This document shows, piece by piece, positions 1-5,165 of a stretch of 12,074 nt of DNA. The DNA is from UMGS1696 sp964558485. GTDB taxonomy: Bacteria > Bacillota > Clostridia > Oscillospirales > CAG-272. How positions within the stretch are numbered: position 1 is the first letter of the stretch; every line of letters starts with the position of its first letter. Where the stretch lies: positions 1 through 12,074 of the forward strand of contig CAZLED010000071.1 of assembly GCA_964558485.1 (NCBI GenBank), read 5' to 3'. The notes beneath the pieces are model-generated. The model searched no databases, had not been told where the DNA came from, and saw only the letters and a list, made by a program, of their open reading frames with translations. Both the position numbers and the translations under genes were made by a program.

Positions 1-53
1 AGGGTAAGGGGGAGAAGGAAAACTTCCTCGTCAGTTTTTCTCCCCCTTACCCT
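1..53. repeat. Hairpin module, copy 1 of the foldback family
   Basis: A perfect 15-bp stem, AGGGTAAGGGGGAGA (1-15) with its complement at 39-53, encloses an inner stem AAACT (20-24) / AGTTT (33-37) around the 8-nt loop TCCTCGTC. The same nested arrangement recurs at 509-565 and, degenerate, at 4844-4891. There is no T-run directly after the stem, so it is not an obvious intrinsic terminator. The window starts inside or at the edge of this module. Confidence 0.75.
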
Positions 54-508
54 CTGGGGACTCCCATCCCCTACTCGATCGACTCGAAAAGCAGCACTTG
101 CGCCTAACAGCCGGTTTCTCTGGAAGCAGAGCATTCGGCAGTAAATATAGTACGGCTGAAACTACCACTTTTTGATTGGGCTACCGCATTGGGGGACGAC
201 GTTTTTCGTCTAAAACGTTACTTTCGGTTGACCTCCATGGGGACGGCTTTGTTTGGCTTTTAACGTACGTTTTGCTGTACACCTTCACTTTGAACCCAAA
301 CATCGATTTCGGAATAGCTACGACAGGGCAGTGCATACCCCTATTAAGCAACTTTGCTTTGCAATACACCTTGTCCCCGCCGCTCGCCTGATTAAAAAAC
401 GGGTGCTTTTTGATACACAAACCGTCTTTCTAATGTCAGGATGCCAAAGAAACCGTCTGTCAACTGAAGTATAGCTTTTCGAGGCGATTAATAGGGGATG
501 GGAGTTCT

Positions 509-565
509 CAGAGGGTAAGGGGGAATAAACTGCCGAAGAAGTTTAATCTTCCCCCTTACCCTCTG
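509..565. repeat. Hairpin module, copy 2 of the foldback family (inverted relative to copy 1)
   Basis: Seventeen-base perfect arms (CAGAGGGTAAGGGGGAA at 509-525 and its complement at 549-565) enclose the inner AAACT/AGTTT stem (527-531 and 540-544). Read on the minus strand, the inner loop is TCTTCGGC, close to TCCTCGTC of copy 1 and TCCTCGCC of the copy near 4870. The orientation is opposite to copy 1, as expected for the right end of an inverted-repeat element. Confidence 0.75.
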
Positions 566-704
566 AGCGCCGCCCGCGTAGGGCATTCCTTCCGATACTA
601 ATCGGAAAACAACACGTCCATACGCCGTACGCCAGTACAAAAACCCCACGTGACGTGCGCACCATGCGTAATGGTTCCCCGCCCCAACGCCAGTTGAAAA
701 CCAA
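557..704. repeat. Dispersed repeat arm shared with 4795-4975
   Basis: Positions 557-614 match 4795-4852 on the opposite strand over 58 bp with two mismatches by eye. The block contains the small palindrome CCGATACTAATCGG (592-605). A second shared block, CCCAACGCCAGTTGAAAACC, ends near 702 and recurs near 4953-4973 in the same orientation. The remaining stretch to 736 holds no gene. It contains only a short inverted repeat (AAGGG...CCCTT near 716-730) after the mnmM stop, which could be a weak terminator for that gene. The arm belongs to the same repeat family as the hairpins at 1-53 and 509-565. Confidence 0.7.
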
Positions 705-736
705 TAGGGTTAGGTAAAGGGATTTGCCCTTCCCCC

Positions 737-1303
737 TTACGCATCCTTCGCCTCGATCACGTTGAAGAATGGGCTGTCCGGGGAGTTGAGCATACGGAAC
801 TGGGCGATGCTGTAGCGGAACCGGGAGATCGTGCCAAAGTAGGCCGTCAGCTCCTCGCCTTCCAGTGCACCTTCCGGATGGCCGGGATAGACCGCTACCA
901 ACAACACACCGCCGGGTGAAAGCATCTCGATGGCATTTTGTACCGCCGGCAGCGTGGTACTGCGCTTGGTGGTGAGCTTCTTGTTTCCGGCACCCGGCAG
1001 ATACCCCAGATTGAACATACCGGCCTTGATCTTGCCCTGCACAAATTCCGGTGCCCGGTGGTGGGAAGCGCAGATCAGGTGCCAGTTGTCCGGACAATGG
1101 TTTTTCGCCAGGTTCTCCGCTGTAGACCGCAGGGCAGCCGGCTGGATGTCAAAGGCATATACCGTCCCCGTGGGCCCCACCAATTGGGACAAAAACACCG
1201 TGTCGTAGCCGTTCCCCATGGTGAAATCTACGGCCGTGTCCCCCGGTGCCAGGTGTGCTTTGATAAAGGATTTTTGTAAGGATAATAAGTCTGTCATGGG
1301 CAT
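737..1303 (-). CDS. mnmM: Class I SAM-dependent methyltransferase, MnmM/YtqB family (tRNA wobble uridine modification)
   Basis: The 188-aa product resembles Bacillus YtqB/MnmM, the family that methylates 5-aminomethyl-2-thiouridine at the tRNA wobble position using S-adenosylmethionine. Visible motifs are the SAM-binding loop DFTMGNGYDT (about residues 26-35), AFDIQ as the acidic motif II, the family signature NLGYLPG, LSPGGVLLVAVYPGHPEG in the mid-C-terminal part, and a C-terminal PFFNVIEA strand. The open frame extends upstream to 1417, but that stretch runs through a REP palindrome (1357-1380). I therefore start at the ATG at 1303, with a second in-frame ATG at 1297. Neither has a convincing Shine-Dalgarno site. 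It is read in the same direction as the RAYT gene upstream, with about 115 nt between the RAYT stop and this start. The family assignment is solid; the exact reaction is by homology. Older databases call this family putative rRNA methylase. Confidence 0.85.
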   Translation of the reverse strand: MPMTDLLSLQKSFIKAHLAPGDTAVDFTMGNGYDTVFLSQLVGPTGTVYAFDIQPAALRSTAENLAKNHCPDNWHLICASHHRAPEFVQGKIKAGMFNLGYLPGAGNKKLTTKRSTTLPAVQNAIEMLSPGGVLLVAVYPGHPEGALEGEELTAYFGTISRFRYSIAQFRMLNSPDSPFFNVIEAKDA

Positions 1304-1356
1304 GGTGTTGGGTCTCGTTTCTTTATAATTGATATGATATACATTTACATAAAACT

Positions 1357-1380
1357 GTAGGGAACGGTCTTGACCGTTCC
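1357..1380 (+). repeat. REP-like element: GTAG tetranucleotide followed by perfect palindrome
   Basis: GTAG (1357-1360) is followed directly by two perfect 9-bp arms, GGAACGGTC and GACCGTTCC, around a TT centre (1361-1380). An inverted copy lies at 2016-2039 on the far side of the RAYT gene. GTAG next to a hairpin is the known recognition layout for RAYT transposases in enterobacteria. The palindrome lies just downstream of the RAYT stop and may also stabilise or end its transcript. Confidence 0.85.
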
Positions 1381-1419
1381 GTTTGAAACACAAAACCCTT
1401 CCCCTGCAGTCATGCATAT

Positions 1420-1896
1420 TTATATTGGTGAATAAAACCTATCTTCCTGCCATTTTACAGGATTCTCTTCTATGTATCGCAAAATTTTGCAGTGCGCATT
1501 CCTGCTGCGTATGATATGATCATAAAACGATTTTTGCCATACCTTTACGTCCGGTGCAAATGCATGGATCTTTCTGGCAACACCAGATTTATACAATCCC
1601 ACAATGGTAGACAAATCTGGTAATTTTTGTTCTGCCTGGATGCTCATGTCACAGCCAATGATGATAATCGCATGGATATGATTGGGCATGACCACAAAAG
1701 CTTCTACGGAAACACGATCATAATGGGAAGATAAACCCTCCAATTCCGTTCGGGCAATGTTCCCATATATAGATGGAGCGGATGGTGAACCGAACAGACA
1801 CCGTTTATCCTGCGTACATATGGTTACGAAATAATAGTTCTGATTCGAGTAATCATAACCCGTTATCCGATTTGGTTTTCTTTGCCGAAGATTCAT
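1420..1896 (-). CDS. REP-associated tyrosine transposase (RAYT, Y1/IS200-like family)
   Basis: The 158-aa protein has the full RAYT/Y1 transposase pattern: an N-terminal RQRKPNR..GYDYS and YYFVTICTQD (residues 4-30), the HUH metal-binding motif in MPNHIHAIII (His73 and His75), and the catalytic tyrosine in WQKSFYDHIIR (Tyr125), ending with NPVKWQEDRFY. The family cleaves and joins single-stranded DNA at hairpins and is associated with spread of REP palindromes. I start at the ATG at 1896, because family members begin close to the RQRKPNR motif. The open frame continues to 1968, but that extension covers a palindrome and a direct repeat and looks non-coding. The Shine-Dalgarno site is weak. 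The gene is intact, with no frameshift or missing catalytic residue, and inverted GTAG-headed palindromes flank it. RAYTs are usually single-copy and immobile as genes. Confidence 0.92.
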   Translation of the reverse strand: MNLRQRKPNRITGYDYSNQNYYFVTICTQDKRCLFGSPSAPSIYGNIARTELEGLSSHYDRVSVEAFVVMPNHIHAIIIIGCDMSIQAEQKLPDLSTIVGLYKSGVARKIHAFAPDVKVWQKSFYDHIIRSRNAHCKILRYIEENPVKWQEDRFYSPI

Positions 1897-1903
1897 TTTA
1901 TTT

Positions 1904-1927
1904 GACCGTTCCGATATATCGTATCGG
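1904..1927. promoter_or_regulatory. REP half-arm plus CCGATA palindrome in the RAYT leader
   Basis: Seven bases upstream of the chosen RAYT start is GACCGTTCC (1904-1912), one complete arm of the flanking REP palindromes. It overlaps CCGATA-TATCG-TATCGG (1911-1927), a hairpin with 6-bp stems. Its position directly before the start codon suggests a site for self-binding or translation control, but no regulator is known from the sequence. Confidence 0.4.
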
Positions 1928-1930
1928 TTT

Positions 1931-1965
1931 TGTGATTGGTATGGTTCTGTTGTGATTGGTATGGT
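1931..1965. repeat. Short direct repeat upstream of RAYT
   Basis: The 15-mer TGTGATTGGTATGGT occurs at 1931-1945 and again at 1951-1965, a 20-bp period. It lies in the 5' extension of the RAYT frame and supports the view that this extension is not coding. Confidence 0.7.
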
Positions 1966-2015
1966 CACTGTATGGAACTGTTTTGCGCCGTAGATCCATA
2001 AGTCGGCTGCCGCAC

Positions 2016-2039
2016 GGAACGGTCAAGACCGTTCCCTAC
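2016..2039 (-). repeat. REP-like element, inverted copy upstream of RAYT
   Basis: The palindrome GGAACGGTC-AA-GACCGTTCC (2016-2035) is followed by CTAC (2036-2039). On the minus strand it reads GTAG then hairpin, exactly like the copy at 1357-1380 but in opposite orientation. The pair brackets the RAYT gene as a BIME-like arrangement. The tandem array begins six bases further on and shares the CCGTT.CCTAC edge of this palindrome. Confidence 0.85.
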
Positions 2040-2045
2040 GGGTAT

Positions 2046-2254
2046 GACGGATAACCGTTTCCTACATGGATATGGGTGACGGATAACCGTTCCTTACATG
2101 GATATGGGTAACGGATGTCCGTTTCCTACACAGATATAGGTGACGGATAACCGTTCCTTACATGGATATGGGTAACGGATGTCCGTTTCCTTACATGGAT
2201 ATGGGTGACGGATAACCGTTCCTTACACAGATATGGGTAACGGATGTCCGTTTA
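2046..2254. repeat. Tandem array of 32-bp REP-like units (six full, one partial)
   Basis: Units start at 2046, 2078, 2110, 2142, 2174 (33 bp), 2207 and 2239 (partial). Each has a short inverted repeat followed by TTCCTTACATGGATATGGGT or a close variant. There are two unit types. Type A has ACGG-ATAA-CCGT; type B has the perfect palindrome AACGGA-TG-TCCGTT. The order is A, A, B, A, B, A, B, so after the first unit the array is built of about 64-bp AB dimers. On the minus strand the palindrome is preceded by GTAG or GTAAG, as in the REPs at 1357 and 2016, so the array is probably REP-derived. There are no spacers, so it is not a CRISPR. It sits just after the iorB stop and could shape the 3' end of that mRNA. 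Confidence 0.85.
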
Positions 2255-2300
2255 TCCTATACTGGTAGGTGGCAGCACTTTCCTATTGACCAAATCTTTT

Positions 2301-2879
2301 TCACCCGATCATGGCACGGGCTGCGTCGTAGGCCTTCATGTTGACTTCCAGTGCCTTGGCAGGGACACAGGATGCCACCGCTTCCCGCAGCAGCTCTTCG
2401 TCAAAGCCCAGCACGTCGGCAGCCAGACCCATCAGCGCCACATTGGACGCTCTTTCGTTCCCGGCTTCTCTGGCAATGGACTGGGTGTCGTAGGCACGAA
2501 TGTCTACTGCCAGCGCACGCATCTTTTCCACCAGCTCCGTGGGGTATTCGGCAGCCCCCGTGATCACCGGCATGGGATTGATCTGCTGGATGGACGTGAC
2601 GACTGTGCCACCGATCTTCAGGCAGGGCAGCCAACGGGCCGCTTCCAACAGCTCAAAGCTCAGCACCACATCCGCTTCCCCTTCGCCGATCACGGGTGAA
2701 TACACCGGCTCATCTCCGTACCGCACATAGGTCACCACGCTGCCCCCACGCTGGGACATCCCGTGTACCTCGGATACCTTTACGTCATAGCCGGCATCCA
2801 TGGCAGCTTTCCCCAAAATCTTGGAGGCCAGCAGCGATCCCTGTCCCCCAACACCAACGATCATGATATTTTTAATCAT
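2301..2879 (-). CDS. iorB: Indolepyruvate:ferredoxin oxidoreductase, beta subunit
   Basis: The 192-aa protein belongs to the pyruvate/ketoisovalerate oxidoreductase gamma-domain family and matches the small IOR subunit. It begins MIKNIMIVGVGGQGSLLASK, the glycine-rich opening of the family, followed by KVSEVHGMSQRGGSVVTYVR (about residues 34-53) and GEADVVLSFELLEAARW (about 67-83). With IorA it oxidatively decarboxylates indolepyruvate and other aryl-pyruvates to the aryl-acetyl-CoA, reducing ferredoxin, in the cytoplasm. The start at 2879 has an AGGAG site 9 nt upstream (TTAGGAGAATATACAT). It lies 30 nt after the iorA stop and is surely co-transcribed. Its length is normal for the family. 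No clear T-tailed terminator follows; the tandem repeat array begins within 50 nt. Confidence 0.95.
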   Translation of the reverse strand: MIKNIMIVGVGGQGSLLASKILGKAAMDAGYDVKVSEVHGMSQRGGSVVTYVRYGDEPVYSPVIGEGEADVVLSFELLEAARWLPCLKIGGTVVTSIQQINPMPVITGAAEYPTELVEKMRALAVDIRAYDTQSIAREAGNERASNVALMGLAADVLGFDEELLREAVASCVPAKALEVNMKAYDAARAMIG

Positions 2880-2909
2880 ATGTATATTCTCCTAAATCTA
2901 TTTTAGCCC

Positions 2910-4637
2910 TTATCCAATGATCGCATCAAACTTGCACATCTGGGGGCAGAGACCGCAGCCTACGCACATACTGGCATCGATCTTGGCTTTCTTGTCCGCA
3001 AAGGAAATGCAGGGACAGCCGATCTTCATGCAGGCCCGGCAGCCACGGCACTTGTCCGGATCGATCTGCACCGGCGGATTCTTCTTCACCGTCTTCAGCA
3101 GAGCACAGGGACGACGGCAGATCACCACAGAGGGACAATCCGCTGCCACTTCTTCTTTGATCACCGCTTCCAGTGCAGGCAGATCGTTGGGGTCTACCGC
3201 ACGGACATGGGCTTCGTCCACGCCCAGTGCGATGCAGATGGCTTCCAGAGACAGATTCTTGGCAGGCATACCCTTCAGCGTCGTGCCCGTCAGCGGATTT
3301 TCCTGGTGACCGGTCATGCCTGTGATGCTGTTGTCCAGGATCAGCGTGGTCAGAGGAGAATTGTTGTAGACCGCATTCACAAGCCCCGTCATGCCGGAGT
3401 GCATAAAGGTGGAGTCGCCGATCACCGCCACATACTTGTCCCCTTCCCCACGGGCCTTCAGCGTACCGTGCAGTGCAGAGATGGACGCACCCATGCAGTA
3501 CACCGAGTCAATGGCAGACAGGGGTGCAACGGCTCCCAGTGTGTAGCAGCCAATGTCACCGGAGACACGCAGACCCAGCTTGTGCAGGGTATAGAACACA
3601 CCTCTGTGGGGACATCCGGGACACAGCACCGGCGGACGACCGGGGATCTCGTCCCCCAACATGGTGTTGTCCGGCTCTTCACCCAGCAGCAGCTTCTTCA
3701 GCAGTTCATCGGAATATTCGCCGCACATGGGCAGCACATCCTTGCCGATCACGGAAATGCCATGTGCACGGCAGAAGTCTTCGATCACCGGATCCAGCTC
3801 CTCGATCACATAGACCGTGGCATACTTGGCGGCAAATTCGGCGATCTTCTTTTCCGGCAGGGGATTGACCAGACCCAACTTCAGGTAGGACGCATTCTTG
3901 CCAAAGGCTTCTCGGGCATAGTTGTACGCATTGCCGGCGGAGATGATACCCACCTGGGTGCCGTTGTCTTCGATGGTGTTCAGGTCGGTGGTCTCTGCGA
4001 ATTCCCGGAGAGCCGCCAGATGTTCTTCCACCACCACGTGGCGCTTCTTGGCATTGGAGGGCATCATGACGTGCTTGGCAGGATCCTTTTCGTAGGCGCA
4101 GATGTCCTTCTCTACCCGTTCCCCCAGCTCGACGACGCTACGGGAGTGGGCAGCTCTGGTGGTCATACGGAAGATGAAGGGTGTGTCGAACCGTTCGGAC
4201 AGCTCGTAGGCCGCCTTCATGTACGCCACGCATTCGGCACCGTTGGCAGGCTCCACCATGGGCAGCTTGGCACCAATGGCGTAGTGACGGCTGTCCTGCT
4301 CGTTCTGGGAGGAGTGCATACCGGGGTCGTCAGCCACACCGATGACCAGCCCGGCGGTGACACCCACATAACCGGCCACAAACAGTGGGTCTGCCGCCAC
4401 GTTCAGTCCTACGTGCTTCATACCGCAGAACGCACGACCGCCGCCGACCGCTGCACCCATAGCCGCTTCCAGTGCGACCTTTTCGTTGGGTGCCCATTCG
4501 GCATAGATCTCGTCATACTTTGCCACTTCTTCGGTGATCTCGGTGCTGGGCGTTCCGGGATAACTGGACACGAACCGTACCCCAGCTTCGTAAAGCCCTC
4601 TTGCCACAGCGGCGTTTCCAAGCATCAATTCTTTCAT
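2910..4637 (-). CDS. iorA: Indolepyruvate:ferredoxin oxidoreductase, alpha subunit (TPP and 2x[4Fe-4S])
   Basis: The 575-aa protein carries the full IorA domain order. An N-terminal pyrimidine-binding-type domain contains SSYPGTPSTEITE (about residues 24-36). CPGCPHRG (339-346) follows, then the TPP/Mg-binding stretch GDSTFMHSG...NN...LILDNSITGMTG (about 407-443). At the C-terminus are two ferredoxin-type clusters: C530, C533, C536 with C541 or C543, and C558, C561, C564, C568. It oxidises aryl-pyruvates from aromatic amino acid transamination and passes electrons to ferredoxin. The frame is open to 4706, but I choose ATG 4637: a GAGG site lies 7 nt upstream, family homology begins at MKELMLGN, and the upstream stretch contains the promoter. 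It is the first gene of an iorA-iorB operon, and no cofactor residue appears lost. Confidence 0.96.
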   Translation of the reverse strand: MKELMLGNAAVARGLYEAGVRFVSSYPGTPSTEITEEVAKYDEIYAEWAPNEKVALEAAMGAAVGGGRAFCGMKHVGLNVAADPLFVAGYVGVTAGLVIGVADDPGMHSSQNEQDSRHYAIGAKLPMVEPANGAECVAYMKAAYELSERFDTPFIFRMTTRAAHSRSVVELGERVEKDICAYEKDPAKHVMMPSNAKKRHVVVEEHLAALREFAETTDLNTIEDNGTQVGIISAGNAYNYAREAFGKNASYLKLGLVNPLPEKKIAEFAAKYATVYVIEELDPVIEDFCRAHGISVIGKDVLPMCGEYSDELLKKLLLGEEPDNTMLGDEIPGRPPVLCPGCPHRGVFYTLHKLGLRVSGDIGCYTLGAVAPLSAIDSVYCMGASISALHGTLKARGEGDKYVAVIGDSTFMHSGMTGLVNAVYNNSPLTTLILDNSITGMTGHQENPLTGTTLKGMPAKNLSLEAICIALGVDEAHVRAVDPNDLPALEAVIKEEVAADCPSVVICRRPCALLKTVKKNPPVQIDPDKCRGCRACMKIGCPCISFADKKAKIDASMCVGCGLCPQMCKFDAIIG

Positions 4638-4677
4638 GGATATACCTCGTATTTTTGTTTTACATAGATTTGCTATT

Positions 4678-4706
4678 ATTATACACGATTCTGCATAGAA
4701 TTGCAA
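4678..4706 (-). promoter_or_regulatory. Sigma-A promoter of iorAB
   Basis: On the minus strand, TTGCAA (4706-4701) and TATAAT (4683-4678) are separated by 17 bp. Transcription would start near 4671, giving a leader of about 34 nt before the iorA ATG at 4637, with GAGG in between. The leader is too short for a riboswitch. Confidence 0.8.
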
Positions 4707-4717
4707 GGGGGTTGGGG

Positions 4718-4975
4718 ATCAAGGGGAAATTTTCTTCCCCCTTGATGGGGAATCTCCCATCGGCTTTTGTACCGGCGTACGGCTTTTGACTCCGTGTTGT
4801 TTTCCGATTAGTATCGGAAGGAATGCCCTACGCGGGCAGCGCCCAGAGGGTAGGAAGGGGGAATTAAACTTCCTCGCCAGTTTACCCTCTGAGTACTGCC
4901 TGTACAAGACAGTCATTCCGATACTTTTCGGAAAAAGCCCATTGGGTAAAAAGCCCAACGCCAGTTGAAAACCAA
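4718..4975. repeat. Second copy of the foldback repeat family, between iorA and the activase gene
   Basis: This gene-free stretch starts with a hairpin (ATCAAGGGG at 4718-4726 / CCCCTTGAT at 4738-4746). A 58-bp block (4795-4852) then matches 557-614 on the opposite strand with two mismatches. Outer arms at 4804-4825 and 4914-4931 are imperfect inverted copies (CCGATTAGTATCGGAAGG... against ...CCGATACTTTTCGG). They surround CAGAGGGTA (4844) / TACCCTCTG (4883-4891) and the inner stem AAACT-TCCTCGCC-AGTTT (4866-4883). The C-rich part of the 3' arm seen in the other two modules is missing here. The right side (4953-4975) repeats the block at about 681-704. No coding sequence is visible; the remainder to 5065 holds only small G/C-rich inverted repeats. 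Confidence 0.7.
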
Positions 4976-5087
4976 AGCCGGGGCCAATGGGGTAACCCCC
5001 ATGGATGTGCACCCCTTTGGGGCAGGGGAGAAAAAAACACACAATTTGTTCAAAAATTCCCCTTCCATTTTTTCCGTAAATGTTGTA

Positions 5088-5096
5088 TGATATAAT
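5088..5096 (+). promoter_or_regulatory. Extended -10 promoter of the activase operon
   Basis: TGA-TATAAT (5088-5096) is an extended -10 element. At 17 bp spacing the -35 position is only a T-run (5068-5073), so the TG extension probably compensates. Transcription would start near 5103, leaving a leader of about 63 nt that contains a small GCAG/CTGC hairpin (about 5126-5142). Confidence 0.6.
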
Positions 5097-5165
5097 GGAA
5101 GTAATTTTGTATCCCGGAAAGGTCACGCAGGATGGTCTGCATCTTGCGGCAATCGAAAATATACT

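Larger units (their letters stand above)
1..565. repeat. Foldback (MITE-like) element with ~90-bp inverted repeats, left end cut by the window
   Basis: Positions 1-92 and 474-565 are imperfect inverted copies of each other. Each end contains a complete hairpin (1-53; 509-565), then a shared CTCCCATCCCCTA / TAGGGGATGGGAG segment (61-73; 492-504), then TCGAAAAGC / GCTTTTCGA (84-92; 474-482). Between them lie about 380 bp that are more AT-rich than the flanking genes. Open frames occur there on both strands (176-391 plus, 181-420 minus), but I see no ribosome binding site or recognisable domain, so I do not call a gene. The long inverted ends around a short non-coding core resemble a non-autonomous mobile element. 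No transposase is attached and no target duplication can be tested, because the left end leaves the window. It could also be a large structured RNA. Confidence 0.6.

Noticed and set aside
176..474. Overlapping short open frames on both strands inside the foldback element
   Set aside because: No ribosome binding site, domain or composition signal favours any one of them. They lie in a repeat-bounded non-coding core.
1304..1417. Longer mnmM N-terminus starting at 1417
   Set aside because: It would translate through the REP palindrome, and family homology begins at about 1303.
1897..1968. Longer RAYT N-terminus starting at 1968
   Set aside because: The extension covers a direct repeat and a palindrome. 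Family members begin near RQRKPNR.
2046..2254. CRISPR-like regular repeats
   Set aside because: Units are directly adjacent with no unique spacers, and no cas genes are present.
3207..4667. Long plus-strand open frame antisense to iorA (486 codons)
   Set aside because: It is a shadow of the GC-biased codon use of iorA. The His/Gly/Gln-rich translation resembles no protein family, while iorA is fully supported.
4638..4706. Longer iorA N-terminus starting at 4706
   Set aside because: The extension contains the -10 and -35 boxes, and homology plus a GAGG site support the start at 4637.
4718..4746. Hairpin near the iorA promoter as an intrinsic terminator
   Set aside because: No T-run follows the stem on either strand, and it lies upstream of the iorA -35 box. 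It fits better as part of the repeat family.
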